Below, one piece after another: positions 29,223 to 39,900 of a DNA stretch of 64,000 nucleotides (positions within the stretch are counted from its first letter, which is position 1; each line of letters begins with the position of its first letter). The DNA comes from Chitinophagaceae bacterium (lineage in GTDB: Bacteria; Bacteroidota; Bacteroidia; Chitinophagales; Chitinophagaceae), in NCBI GenBank assembly GCA_016719815.1, contig JADJYK010000005.1:186001-250000 (forward strand), in the 5' to 3' direction. The position numbers and the translations under genes were made by a program. The notes under the pieces were generated by a model. It did not search any database, had not been told where the DNA came from, and saw only the letters and a program-made list of their open reading frames with translations.

Positions 29223-30104
29223 TTGCGTAACATCTTCCTTTTTATCCGGCGTTACAGAACATTCTTCACCTTTCTAATATTGCAGGGTGTGGCGTTATGG
29301 TTTTTGTTTAGTTACAACAAATATCACCGGGCTAAGTTTCTGGGTGTAGCCAACGAGATTACCGGCCGCATCAACACCCAGTACAATAAGGTGGAAGATT
29401 ATTTTACACTTAAGGAAGAAAACAGGCGGATACACCGGTTAAATGACTCCCTTCTGAACTTGTTACCGCGGAACTTTGGCGTTAGGGATACTATCGTTCA
29501 AATGGTAAGAGATTCTGTCTCAGTAGATACAATGGGAACATACCGCCGCTATTATTCAAGACCGGCAGTGGTGGTGTACAATACAATAAACTCTCAAAAA
29601 AACTATATACAGCTAAACAGGGGTTCAAGCCAGGGTATAAGGGATAATATGGCAGTTGTAAACTCCGATGGCAGTGTGGTGGGAGTAGTGGTAAATGTAA
29701 GCCCCAACTTCAGCCAGGCAATGAGCCTGCTGCATGTACAAAATAAGGTCAATGCATCTTTAAAGAGGAGTGGCGATATGGGAACTATTGAATGGGACGG
29801 GGTAAATCCGCAATACTTGCAACTGAAGGGTATTCCGAAGAGCATAGACATAAAAAAGGGAGATACAGTACTTACCAGCCCCTATTCTTTCAATTTTCCT
29901 CCCGGCTACCTGGTCGGAACAGTTGCTGAAATTGTAAACGATAAGAGTACTAATTTTTATGTTTTGAAAATAAAAACTGGTACAAATTTCTACAGCCTGC
30001 ATCAGGTTCATGTGCTGGCGAATACAGATTATGATGAACAAACCAGGCTGAACAAGGAAACCAAAAGAAGAATTGAAGAAAATAAAAGACACCGCAGTGA
30101 GTGA
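29223..30104 (+). CDS. mreC: Rod shape-determining protein MreC
   Basis: A 293-residue bitopic inner-membrane protein whose periplasmic part organises the elongasome. The start is taken as TTG at 29223 (MRNIFLFIRRYRTFFTFLIL), which gives the usual short cytoplasmic tail; an upstream in-frame TTG at 29214 would add three residues. The membrane helix is at residues about 12-30, followed by a coiled coil (NEITGRINTQYNKVEDYFTLKEENRRIHRLNDSLL) and the beta-rich domain (RPAVVVYNTINSQKNYIQLNRGSSQGIRDNMAVV, GDTVLTSPYSFNFPPGYLVGTV). The C-terminal tail is basic. Confidence 0.93.
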   Translation: MRNIFLFIRRYRTFFTFLILQGVALWFLFSYNKYHRAKFLGVANEITGRINTQYNKVEDYFTLKEENRRIHRLNDSLLNLLPRNFGVRDTIVQMVRDSVSVDTMGTYRRYYSRPAVVVYNTINSQKNYIQLNRGSSQGIRDNMAVVNSDGSVVGVVVNVSPNFSQAMSLLHVQNKVNASLKRSGDMGTIEWDGVNPQYLQLKGIPKSIDIKKGDTVLTSPYSFNFPPGYLVGTVAEIVNDKSTNFYVLKIKTGTNFYSLHQVHVLANTDYDEQTRLNKETKRRIEENKRHRSE

Positions 30105-30630
30105 AGCAGTAAAAAACATATTCCGGTTCATCCTCTTTATTCTCCTTCAGGTATATGTACTGAATAAGGTTCCGCATTTACACAGGTTTATCACTCCTTA
30201 TCTGTATTTTTTGTTTATTATTTGGCTGCCATTTTCTGTATCCAGGCAATGGCTGATGCTGATTGGTTTTATTACCGGTTTAACACTTGATTATTTTATC
30301 ATGACGCCGGGTCTCCATGCGGCTGCCTGCACACTTATTGCCTATGTGAGACCTTTCCTCATCAATATTCTGACACCAAAGGATTCATCAGAGTTCAATT
30401 ACAGGGAACCCTCACCCGCTGCAATGCGCTGGGCACCTTATGCTGTATATGTGTTTGTGCTTACTTCGCTTCATCATACTTATCTTGTTCTTTTAGAATG
30501 GATGAGCTTTGGCACTTTTACCGGATTTATTATAAAGGTTATTGCTACGACTGCAATCAGCCTGTTGCTGATTTTTACAATAGAATTATTGTTTCCCCGA
30601 AAGCTGAAATTTAAAACAAACGTCGCCTGA
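30097..30630 (+). CDS. mreD: Rod shape-determining protein MreD
   Basis: A 177-residue membrane protein with about five helices, part of the elongasome. GTG at 30097 (MSEAVKNIFRFILFILLQVYVLN) is chosen over an in-frame TTG at 30073, because the longer version adds a basic segment that overlaps the MreC tail. It overlaps the mreC stop by eight bases, suggesting translational coupling. LHRFITPYLYFLFIIWLPF and ITGLTLDYFIMTPGLHAAACTLIAYVRPF are the family-like segments. Confidence 0.88.
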   Translation: MSEAVKNIFRFILFILLQVYVLNKVPHLHRFITPYLYFLFIIWLPFSVSRQWLMLIGFITGLTLDYFIMTPGLHAAACTLIAYVRPFLINILTPKDSSEFNYREPSPAAMRWAPYAVYVFVLTSLHHTYLVLLEWMSFGTFTGFIIKVIATTAISLLLIFTIELLFPRKLKFKTNVA

Positions 30631-30692
30631 TTTCGGGGTTTATTTTTACAACCTTTTTTTAAAATAATTTGGAAACCCGATTCTGTAATTCG

Positions 30693-30700
30693 TACATTGC
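30693..30700 (+). promoter_or_regulatory. -7 box variant (TACATTGC) for mrdA-rodA
   Basis: TACATTGCAAAACC lies 47 bases before the mrdA start in the only sizeable gap (117 bases) of the cluster. It resembles TATATTGC upstream of the porin gene. A weak CGGGGTTT/AAACCCG hairpin precedes it. Confidence 0.35.
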
Positions 30701-30747
30701 AAAACCGGAAAACCACCTCGGTTAACATTTTCTGAATTTTTCCTGTC

Positions 30748-32843
30748 ATGCCCGTATTTAACCAAACAAGAAGCCGGATTATCCGGTTAATATTTGTGCT
30801 GGCTTTCATCATTATTGCCGCACAGCTTTTCTATTTACAGGTTATTGAAAAAAAATATAAGCAACTGGCTAAAGACAATGCGATTTATGCAAAGGTTGTT
30901 TACCCTGAAAGGGGAATTATATACGACAAAAAGGGGAAGGCAATACTTAATAATACTATTATTTACGATTTAATGGTAACACCTGCAGAAATAAAAGGTG
31001 TTGACACTGTGGGATTTTGCAAGCTGTTGGGAATTGATACGGCCGAGTTTAACAAACGGATTCTTGAGGCAAAATTAAAAATACCCCGGTGCGTCCTTCG
31101 GTTTTCAAGGGGTTACTTACAAAAGAAATTCAGGCAAGGTTTGAAGAAAACAGCTGGAAATATCCAGGGTTTTACCTGGTGGAGAGACCGTTAAGAACAT
31201 ATCCATATAATGTGGCAGCGCATATTTTGGGGTATATCCGCGAAGCCGACCCCAAGGATATTGATGCATCAGGCCATTTCTATAAACAGGGAGATTATAT
31301 CGGCAAAACAGGACTTGAGGCTTATTACGAGAAAATATTGATGGGTCAGAGAGGTGTGGAGTACCTGATAAAGGATCATAAGAACCGGCTTGTTGGTCAT
31401 TATGAAAATGGTGTTTACGATACGGTATCTATTGCCGGCAGAAGTCTGAAAACCTATATTGATATTGAATTGCAGCAAATGGCTGAAAAGCTGATGACCA
31501 ATAAAGTTGGAGGTGTTGTGGCCATTGATCCCCAAACAGGAGGTATACTTGCCATGGTATCGGGTCCTAATTATAATCCGAATGATATTACGGGACCAGA
31601 TGGGGGGAAAAACTTCAGCAAAATGCAACTGGATGTTACAGGCCCCATGCTGAACAGGGCAATTGCAGGAAAGTATGAACCGGGCTCTACCTTCAAACCG
31701 TTGGGCGGTTTGGTGGCACTAAATGAAGGTGTAATCACTCCCGGCTATGGTTATCCTTGTGGCGGATTATACACTCTTTGCGGACATGGAAAACCCCGGT
31801 GTACACATGCCGGAGGAGGGCATGCTTCAAACCTGCGTCTGGCTATTGCTAACTCCTGCAATGCCTATTTTGCACATGTGTATAGAATAACCGTAGATAA
31901 TCCGAAATATGAAAATGTAAAGTTGGGATACCTGAAGTGGAGAGAGTACATGAATAACTTCGGGCTTGGTGTACGGCTTGGTATTGATCTTCCAAATGAA
32001 AGTGCCGGAGGTATTCCTGATACTTCAGTTTATAATAAGGAAAATGCAAATCGCTGGACATCCTGCACCAATCTTACACTAGGAATCGGTCAGGATAAAA
32101 TGCAAACAACTCCTTTGCAAATGGCTAATGCGATGTGTATTATTGCCAACAAAGGGTATTATTATACTCCTCATTTTGTTGAAAAAATAGACGGAGAAAC
32201 GGAAGAAGATGCAGTGTTTATGAAGAAATTCAGGACAAAGCATGATGTGCTTACTCATATTCCCGATACAGCTTTTCGATCAGTAATTGAAGGAATGAAT
32301 GATGTGGTGAAATTTGGTACAGCAAGAATCGCAAATATTCCCGGAATAGATGTATGTGCCAAAACAGGCACTGCTGAGAACTATACAATTCTTGACAGAA
32401 GAAAAATCAAGTTGCCCAACAACTCCGTGTTTGTTTGTTTTGCGCCCAAACAAAATCCAAAAATAGCTATAGCCTGTTTTGTACAGAATGCCGGTTATGG
32501 TGCTACCTGGGCAGGGCCAATCTCAAGAATACTCATTGAAAAATACCTGAACGATACACTGATGATAAAAAGCAAGGCAGACTTAGAACGGATTTCAAAC
32601 ACGAACCTGATGCCGGCTTATTTCAAAAGATTGCAATATAAAGAAGATTCTGTCCGGGCCTTTAAGTGGTTCCAAACGACCAAAGACAGCAGCTATATTC
32701 AACGCTATGTTTACGAAGAGATGCCGGGTATAGAGAAATCTCCGCGGGGACCCGCAAAGCCCGTACAGAAAGCCACAGTTCTGCAATTGATGGCTTTGTT
32801 GCCAGATGACAGAATCCGGTTAACCCAAAATAGTGAAGCATGA
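30748..32843 (+). CDS. mrdA: Penicillin-binding protein 2, one frameshift
   Basis: A 698-residue transpeptidase of the elongasome, anchored by one N-terminal helix (LIFVLAFIIIAAQLFYLQV). The pedestal domain has ERGIIYDKKGKAILNN. The active-site set is STFK (in YEPGSTFKPLGG), SCN (in AIANSCNAYFAH) and KTG (in AKTGTAENY). The frame breaks at GG 31088-31089; one added G gives LKIPRVRPSVFKGLLTKEIQARFEEN. The C-terminal 60 residues after the KTG region form an extra tail. The gene overlaps rodA by ATGA, so the two partner enzymes are translationally coupled. Confidence 0.95.
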
Positions 32844-34180
32844 GGCCAAAAGATCCGGTTATATCAAAAGGCATTGACTGGAGTGTAGTAGGGATTTATC
32901 TCCTGCTGGTTACTATCGGGCTGGTGGCCATATTTGCGGCAACATATAAAGAAGGAGATCCTGTACTGCAGAGTTTTTTGCGTTTCAGAACCGATTACAG
33001 CAAACAGTTTTATTTTTTTGTTATTGGCGGAATACTGGGATTATTTATTCTGCTTACTGATAGTAAATTTTTTGCCGCTACAGCCAATCTGGGCTATGCA
33101 TTTGGCATATTTGCCATGCTGCTGGTCTTTCCACTTCATTCAAGAGTTCAGGGTACGGAATCAATCATCAAAATTGGAGCCTTCAACTTCCAGCCAGCCG
33201 AATTCTGCAAAATTTTTGTGGCTCTTGCATTGGCAAAGTATCTTTCAAGACCTGAAACAGTTTTCTCAAAAACCCGTTCACAAATGATTGCTGCAGGTAT
33301 TGCATTATTGCCGGCGGCACTTTCCATCTTACAAAGTGAAACCGGGTTGGCATTGGTGTACTTCTCTTTCTTTATCGTAATGTACCGGGAAGGTCTTCCG
33401 TCAGCAATATTAGTTGTTGGTTTTGCTGCAGCTGCGCTTATTGTGGCTACTATTCTTGCCGAGCCTGATATACTTGCATTAATACTGACAGGAATTGCGC
33501 TGCTGGCAATTTATGTGCTTCGCAGACAAATTAAGCGGCAGAGAAGTTTGCTTTTCTCAATTATTTTTTTGTGGGCATTATGCGTGGGAGTACAACGGTT
33601 TGCTGTTCCGTATATTTTTAAAAATGTACTGCAAAAGCACCAGGTGGAACGTATTTACGATTTATTTGGTAAAGACAATCCTTATACAGCCAAGGATGAT
33701 ACCGTAACGGCAGAAGACAAAAAAAAGAAAAAAGAAAGTGGAAGCAGCTATAATGTACGACAGTCAAAAATTGCTATCGGCAGTGGCCGCTTAACAGGTA
33801 AGGGCATATTGAATGCCACACAAACCCGTTATGACTTTGTGCCCGAGCAGCGGACAGACTTTATTTTCTGTACCGTAGGCGAGGGTTTTGGCTTTACCGG
33901 GAGTATTATATTGCTGATTTTATACTTGCTGTTGCTGTTCAGAATCGTCACCATTGCTGAACGGCAGCGAAGTACATTCAGCCGGGTATATGCCTATGGC
34001 GTGGCCTCTGTTTTCTTTTTTCACATCATCATTAATATTGGCATGACAGTTGGCCTTGCGCCGGTAATCGGTATTCCTCTTCCTTTTATCAGCTATGGAG
34101 GAACATCTTTGCTTACGTTTACAATATTATTATTTGTACTGATTCGTCTTGACGCTGACAGGCAAATGGTTTTGAGGTGA
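32840..34180 (+). CDS. rodA: Rod shape-determining protein RodA (SEDS glycosyltransferase)
   Basis: A 446-residue, ten-helix SEDS peptidoglycan polymerase working with PBP2. Family motifs are IKIGAFNFQPAEFCKIFVALALAKYL, QSETGLALVYFSFF, VRQSKIAIGSGRLTGKGILNATQTRYDFVPEQRTDFIFCTVGEGFGFTG and PVIGIPLPFISYGGTSLLTF. A long loop (residues about 265-300, KDNPYTAKDDTVTAEDKKKKKESGSS) is a Bacteroidota-type insertion rich in Lys and Asp. It shares ATGA with the mrdA stop. Confidence 0.97.
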   Translation: MRPKDPVISKGIDWSVVGIYLLLVTIGLVAIFAATYKEGDPVLQSFLRFRTDYSKQFYFFVIGGILGLFILLTDSKFFAATANLGYAFGIFAMLLVFPLHSRVQGTESIIKIGAFNFQPAEFCKIFVALALAKYLSRPETVFSKTRSQMIAAGIALLPAALSILQSETGLALVYFSFFIVMYREGLPSAILVVGFAAAALIVATILAEPDILALILTGIALLAIYVLRRQIKRQRSLLFSIIFLWALCVGVQRFAVPYIFKNVLQKHQVERIYDLFGKDNPYTAKDDTVTAEDKKKKKESGSSYNVRQSKIAIGSGRLTGKGILNATQTRYDFVPEQRTDFIFCTVGEGFGFTGSIILLILYLLLLFRIVTIAERQRSTFSRVYAYGVASVFFFHIIINIGMTVGLAPVIGIPLPFISYGGTSLLTFTILLFVLIRLDADRQMVLR

Positions 34181-34194
34181 ACATACCAATATCA

Positions 34195-34248
34195 GATTCC
34201 AATTACCAATTTTAGGGATAATCCAATAAGGATTTGGAATTTGTAATT
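34195..34248. repeat. Imperfect inverted repeat after rodA
   Basis: ATTCCAATTACCAATTTT is echoed as TTTGGAATTTGTAATTTT; the inner ATTCCAA/TTGGAAT arms are exact. It resembles the TTGGAATTTG low-complexity palindromes of related genomes and ends just before the MBL-fold gene. Confidence 0.4.
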
Positions 34249-34257
34249 TTGAACTTT

Positions 34258-34998
34258 ATGAAAATTATTCCACTTTCAGAAGGCCGGTTTACGATTGATG
34301 CGACAAAGCATTTTATACCTTTTACTGAATCTGAACATAGCCTGAAAGAAAGGCCTTCCGGCAGCCTGCTGGTCGAAATTCAACCGTTTGTGGTTATTAC
34401 CTCAAAGGATATTTTGCTGCTGGATGCTGGCCTCGGTTTTTATAAGGACGGACGACTGCAGTTGCACCATAACCTGATTAATGCCGGTATTAATCCGTCT
34501 GAAGTTACAAAGGTGCTGATGAGCCACTTGCATAAAGATCATGCTGGTGGTTTGTCTTTAAACACAGATGGAAATGAATATAAACTGGCTTTTCCGCAGG
34601 CAATATATTATGTGCAGCAGGCTGAACTGGCATTTGCTTTTGAGAAAAAAAGTTCATCTTTTGACACAAATGACCTGGAATGCCTGAGGCAAACAGATAA
34701 AGTACAATTGCTGAGCGGAAACGGATTTATTGATGGTTATATCGAGTATAAATTAAGCGGGGCACACTCTCCGCATCACCAGGTGTTTTGGATAAGAGAA
34801 GATGATGAAACTGTTTTTTATGGTGGTGATGAAGCTCCGCAACTACAGCAAATGAAACACCGCTTTATAGCCAAGTATGATTATGAGGGGAAAAAGGCAA
34901 TGGAGCTCAGGCAACAATGGTGGCAACAGGGAGAGAAGGGAAAATGGTCTTTTTTGTTTTACCATGACGTCAGGCATCCTGTTTGGCAGTTTATATAA
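34258..34998 (+). CDS. MBL-fold metallo-hydrolase
   Basis: A 246-residue metallo-beta-lactamase-fold hydrolase. The metal motif is LMSHLHKDHAGGL (HxHxDH), preceded by DILLLDAGLGF and followed by the histidine in KLSGAHSPHHQVFWI and the aspartate in VFYGGDEAPQLQQMK, completing the binuclear site. Neither signal peptide nor other domain is present, and the substrate cannot be told; N-acyl-homoserine lactonase-like and glyoxalase II-like members share this pattern. The ATG at 34258 was chosen since earlier sequence is repeat. Confidence 0.88.
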   Translation: MKIIPLSEGRFTIDATKHFIPFTESEHSLKERPSGSLLVEIQPFVVITSKDILLLDAGLGFYKDGRLQLHHNLINAGINPSEVTKVLMSHLHKDHAGGLSLNTDGNEYKLAFPQAIYYVQQAELAFAFEKKSSSFDTNDLECLRQTDKVQLLSGNGFIDGYIEYKLSGAHSPHHQVFWIREDDETVFYGGDEAPQLQQMKHRFIAKYDYEGKKAMELRQQWWQQGEKGKWSFLFYHDVRHPVWQFI

Positions 34999-35056
34999 AA
35001 GGTAAGGCCGACTCTTTGCAGAGCCGGCCATTGCTAACCTATGAAAAACACCTAGA

Positions 35057-35470
35057 TTAAATAGCCTGCGGATTAACTATTCTTGCCCTTAAGGCAGGTC
35101 CACGGCGATTAATTATCCTTTCTTGTCGTATTTGTTTCAATTCTCTGATAAACTTTTCCTGGTGTTCATAAACTTCATTACTTCTTCTTTCACCAACGAT
35201 TTCTTTAAATTCACTTCTGTAACGCAATCTCAGCTCCACTATTTTTTGTTGCAGAATAAGCCTGTCGCCCTGATTATCTCTTAATGTGTTTCTCCATTCC
35301 CTGAAATAACGCAAAAAAATTGGAGTAAAACGCTCTGCTTCAATTTGGTTTAAACGCATTCTATGCTGGATGTATTCCCGCATCTTGTCTCTTATTTTGT
35401 CATCATCCTGTGCTTTTAATGCACCAGTGGCGATAATTAACAAACTTAGTATGAAGAAAAATTTTTTCAT
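35057..35470 (-). CDS. Small periplasmic helical protein in sigma-factor operon
   Basis: A 137-residue exported protein: signal peptide MKKFFFILSLLIIATGALKAQ, then almost entirely charged helix (IRDKMREYIQHRMRLNQIEAERFTPIFLRYFREWRNTLRDNQGDRLILQQKIVELRLRYR). The layout recalls Spy/CpxP-type or LTXXQ sensor proteins, which bind misfolded protein and often belong to envelope-stress operons, though the LTxxQ motif itself is not obvious. It follows the sigma factor and probable anti-sigma gene on the same strand, 15 bases downstream. The C-terminus is basic (RIINRRGPALRARI). Confidence 0.7.
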   Translation of the reverse strand: MKKFFFILSLLIIATGALKAQDDDKIRDKMREYIQHRMRLNQIEAERFTPIFLRYFREWRNTLRDNQGDRLILQQKIVELRLRYRSEFKEIVGERRSNEVYEHQEKFIRELKQIRQERIINRRGPALRARIVNPQAI

Positions 35471-35485
35471 TTTTTTGCCAACTGT

Positions 35486-36250
35486 TTAGTTCATCATTTC
35501 TTCTGCTGCGTCATCAGTGTCGTCCAGAACCTGTGTGTCATTTAACAGACTTTGTATTTCATTTTCCGGAACATCTTTGATGAGCTCTTTTATTTCCTGT
35601 ATTTTGTTATCTGAAGTTGCAGCTACAGACTCATTTACCAGGTTTTCCTCTTCAGCCAGTGTAACGAATTCGTCTATTTTTTCTGTACTTACTTTCTTAA
35701 TATTTTTCTTAACCCATGCATACGAATTTTCGCTTGGGTCCACTTTGCCATTTTTGATAATAAATCCTGCCATTATAATAAGACCAGTAACAACCGCCGC
35801 TGCTGCATAGCGGAACCACCTGCGGCTTGTAATAGAAACAACTTTTGCCTGCGGTTTTATGACCGTGCCATACGGTGCGGATGAAAGATTTTCAAAGTAG
35901 CCATCAGGAACACTGTACGGATTTTCTTTTTTAAATCCGCTTAAAAAAGGCGAAAGGGATGAAAGTTCTTCAGCAGCCGTTTGTGCATTTAGCGGAACGG
36001 CTAATTGCTCAAAATAGCCCTGCGGAATGCTATAAGGCATTTCTTTAGATAACCCGGCAAGCAGCGGCGACAAATGCATAAGTTCTTCATGTGCGGTGGC
36101 GGCTTCCTGTGTTTTTATCTTAGTCAGCACATTTTCAGCCAGGTTGTCGAAATATCCGGCCGGTACCTGGTAAGGATGTTGCCCGGCATTTGCCCCCAAA
36201 CTGCTGTTCAGTTCGCTCAATTCCTGCAATATGTTGTCTTTCCGTGTCAT
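35486..36250 (-). CDS. Probable anti-sigma factor with triplicated GYFE repeat
   Basis: A 254-residue protein with one transmembrane helix (residues about 147-166, RYAAAAVVTGLIIMAGFII). The cytoplasmic part contains three copies of PY-x-(V/I)-P-x-GYF-(D/E)-x-L at residues 25-37, 71-83 and 110-122; the last two are preceded by matching EEL-x2-LSP-x-L-x-G segments, making a repeat unit of about 40 residues. The outside part is acidic. Its place directly after an ECF sigma gene and its topology suggest an anti-sigma factor, but the classical zinc-finger HxxxCxxC is absent, so the call is inferred. Confidence 0.7.
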   Translation of the reverse strand: MTRKDNILQELSELNSSLGANAGQHPYQVPAGYFDNLAENVLTKIKTQEAATAHEELMHLSPLLAGLSKEMPYSIPQGYFEQLAVPLNAQTAAEELSSLSPFLSGFKKENPYSVPDGYFENLSSAPYGTVIKPQAKVVSITSRRWFRYAAAAVVTGLIIMAGFIIKNGKVDPSENSYAWVKKNIKKVSTEKIDEFVTLAEEENLVNESVAATSDNKIQEIKELIKDVPENEIQSLLNDTQVLDDTDDAAEEMMN

Positions 36251-36286
36251 TTTGTCTATGTAAAGACGGTTTTTTGCGTTTCAGGT

Positions 36287-36839
36287 TTAACCGTTTAACA
36301 GATAATCTTCAACTTTTTTCACTGCATGATGATAGCTGGCTTTCAGGGCACCTTCACTGGTGTCGAGCACCCGGCTCATTTCTTCGTATGGCATCTCATC
36401 ATAATAGCGCAGGTTAAACACAACTCTTTGTTTTTCAGGCAACTGCTGTATAGCCAATTGCAGTTTCCATTCAGCTCTCTGGGCATCGAAATGCTTATCA
36501 GCTTTTATCCGGTTACTCAGTCCGCTTTCCACTTCGCTCAGGCTTACCGCTGTTCTTTTTTTTCTGCTGTTCCAGGTAAGTAAGGCATTCATTGGTGGCA
36601 ATGCGGTAAAGCCAGGTGTATAACTGGCTGTCTTCCCGGAAGTTGGTCAACCCGTTCCAAACCCTGATGAGTACATTCTGCAGCACATCATTTGCATCGT
36701 CATGGTCAACCACCATGCGGCGCACATGCCAATAGAGCTTTTCCTGGTATTTTCTTACAATACCGGTGTAGGCCCTTTCTTTTGAGGCAGGTTCCCTGAA
36801 TTGTACGAGCAGTTCGGTGTCTGTCATAGTGGTGTTCAT
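36287..36839 (-). CDS. ECF RNA polymerase sigma factor, one frameshift
   Basis: A 183-residue ECF (sigma-E type) sigma factor. Region 2 is visible as FREPASKERAYTGIVRKYQEKLYWHVRRMVVDHDDANDVLQNVLIRVWNGLTNFREDSQLYTWLYRIATNECLTYL, and region 4 as QLPEKQRVVFNLRYYDEMPYEEMSRVLDTSEGALKASYHHAVKKVEDYL. The frame breaks between them in eight T (plus strand 36556-36563); with seven, the linker reads EQQKKRTAVSLSEVESGL. It heads a three-gene operon with the probable anti-sigma and the Spy-like protein, likely an envelope-response unit. Confidence 0.93.
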
Positions 36840-36922
36840 CGGTTTAGCGAGGGTTAGAATATTGGAAAATCAAAATGTTTAACGGGTTGGATAATTATTA
36901 TTTTCCCTGCTTTTGTAAATAT

Positions 36923-36961
36923 AAAAAAGGATTACGGAAAATCATTCCATAATCCTTTTTT
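36923..36961 (-). terminator. Terminator after the BNR/sortilin-like gene
   Basis: AAAAAAGGATTA pairs with TAATCCTTTTTT around a 15-base loop, 26 bases beyond the stop on the minus strand. Confidence 0.75.
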
Positions 36962-36987
36962 GAAAATGCTTACCAGGTACTCTTTAA

Positions 36988-39900
36988 TCAGTTCTTCTTA
37001 AACACCGGCAGCCTGCCCGGCGTAAGTGGCGCACCCACCCGGTTGAGTTCCTTTTCTAATTCAGGTAAATCGGTTTCACCAATTTTTTTCACCTGCTCAT
37101 AAACCGGCGGAAATTCTTCCATCAGAATATTGTACCCGTCAATGGCTGTTTGTGTGGGCTCATTAGCTGCTCCCCACAGGGCACTGGATACTGTACCAAG
37201 TCTTGCATTGATAGTAACTGGTGCCGGAGGATTTTCCTCATAGCTTGGAAACTCAGATTTGCGGTCAAACTTCTGGTTCAGTACTTCATCTAATTGTTTC
37301 AGAATTGCCTTTGCCTTAGCAGACAGTTCAGGAACTGCATTTGGTAAAGCGTTGATGGCTTGTAAGGAATTTAATGCCCGCTGATTCAATTCCTGCGCAT
37401 AGGTTTGAGTGCCTCTTACCGCAGTTGAAAGCTCGGTAACCTTTTTATGGAAAGCCAGTAAGGCTTTGTTGTCTTTTACCGGCAAAGAACTGCTGCCAAT
37501 TGTTCTGCAAACGAAGTCAACGGGGCCGGACAATACTTTGGTTTGGCCGGCAGTAACAAGGCTCATGGTTACATTATATTTTCCGGGAGCAACGGCAATG
37601 CCACTGCCCGCATCGGCCAGTACATCGAATTTTGTAACGCTGCTAACCGGCCTGCTGGCCTGGTAACGCATGTCCCAAACAATACGCTGAATACCGCCGG
37701 AAGGTTTCTTTCTAAGTTCCCGCACCACATTTCCTTCGCTGTCTTTTATGGTAAATGAAATGTAAGCAGGTACTTCTGTTTCTTCAGCCTTCAATTGTTC
37801 AGGAGTGGGCATCGGAATTTTTTCGCCTTTCTTGAACAGATCAGATTCCTGTTCTTTTCTTTTTTCTTTTAATGATTTGACGGCCAGTTTGTCTTTCAGA
37901 TAATAAGTAAACACCGCACCCACTTCTGGGTTCTTAGCTGCGTAGGGCATGGAACCATTAAGACTTCTTTCACCAGACATTACCATCATCAGTCCGTCTT
38001 TTACAGGGAAGATTTGACCTTCTTTTTCGAGCATGTCTTTTTGAAATGGCGAAGAGGTGTGTAATCATCCAGAATATAGAAACCACGGCCAAAGGTGGCA
38101 ATGGCGAGGTCATTTTCTCTTTTCTGAATGGTGATATCCCGAACAGGAATGGTGGGCAGGTCGCCTTTGAGTGCCACCCAGATTTTTCCACCATCAACTG
38201 AAAAATAAAAACCAAACTCTGTGCCTGCAAAAAGTAAATCAGCATTTACAAAATCCTGCTGCAGACTGTGTACGGTACCATTGGCTGGCAGGTTGCCGGA
38301 CAATGAAACCCATGTACGACCTTTGTCTGTACTTTTAAGAATGTATGGCTTAAAATCATCTCTCAGGATATTATCGAATGCGGCATATACAACGTTTTCA
38401 TCAAACTTTGAAGCGAGGATATCGCTTACATAAGTATTCTCGGGAATGCCCGGAAACTTTTCTGCTTTGAACCATGTTTTACCTCCATCTTCTGTAACCT
38501 GTATCAATCCGTCATCTGTTCCGGCGTATAAAAGATTTTCTTTTAGCGGAGATTCCTCCAGTGAAACGATGGTGCCGTATAAAGAAGTGCTCTTGTCTTT
38601 AGCCACAGCATTGCTGGGCCAGTACTTGCCCATTACAGGCCATGTGTTACGGTCAATTTTTGCAGTAAGGTCCTCACTTATTACCTGCCAGCTATTGCCC
38701 CTGTCATCGCTGCGGAACACTTTATTGGCTGCACAAAAAATTCTTGTAGAAAGATGATGACTGAGAATGAGCGGAGTATTCCAGTTCCATTTATACGTAT
38801 CTTCTCCTTTTCTGGGTTGTGGTTTAATGGACACTCTTGAACCATTCTTTCTGTCGAAACGAACCATACCACCGTATTGTGATTCTGCATAAACGATATT
38901 CGGGTCGTTGGGGTCTATCTGCGAAAAGAAGCCATCACCCCCATTGGTGTCAAACCAGTCTTCATTAATAACCCCGATGCGCTGAAAGTTGCGTGATGGG
39001 CCACCCATTGAGTTGTTATCCTGGGTGCCGCCATATACATAGTAAAAAGGCTCAGAGTTATCAACCTGTACACGGTAGAATTGCGTCACCGGCAGGTTAG
39101 ATTTGAAGATGTAATCTTTACCACTGTTGAAGGTTTCATAAATACCACCATCGCCGCCTATCATAAAATGTTTGTTATCGGTCGGGTCAATCCACATGGC
39201 ATGGTCATCCACATGGCGGTTATTATTTCCAACAGGTTTCCATGTTTTGCCGCCATCTTCTGTTACCTGAGAAACTGTTTCGGTTGAGTAAACCTTGTTT
39301 ACCTCTTTCGGGTCGCAAAAAATTTCATTGTAATATTGGCCTGATGCTGTATAGCTGCCCATCTTCTGCCAGGAAGCTCCTTTATCGTTGCTGCGGTAAA
39401 ATCCTCCGGCTTCTTCAGCCGCTTCGATAATCAGATATACCACATTCGGGTCAACAGGAGAAATAGCAATACCCATACCGCCTTTGTCGGCAGTTGGAAT
39501 GCCATTGGTAAGTTTATCCCAGGTATTGCCGCCATCAATTGATTTATATACGGCTGATTCAGGGCCGCCACCAATTTTTGTGTGTACATGCCTGCGGCGC
39601 TGTTCACTGGTGGCGTAGAGTACATCCGAATTTTCGGGGTCCATCACAACATTGTTTACGCCGGTGTTCTCACTTATTTCCAAAACCTTCTTCCATGTTT
39701 TACCACCATCAGTTGTTTTATATAGACCTCTTTCACCTCCGGGGCCCCAAACAGAACCTTCGGCTGCTACAAATACTATATTGCTGTTTTTGGGATGAAC
39801 AACAATGCCGCCAATTTGCCTTGATTCTTTCAACCCCATATTTTTCCACGTCTTTCCGCCATCGGTGCTTTTATACACACCATCGCCATATCCTAAAGCT

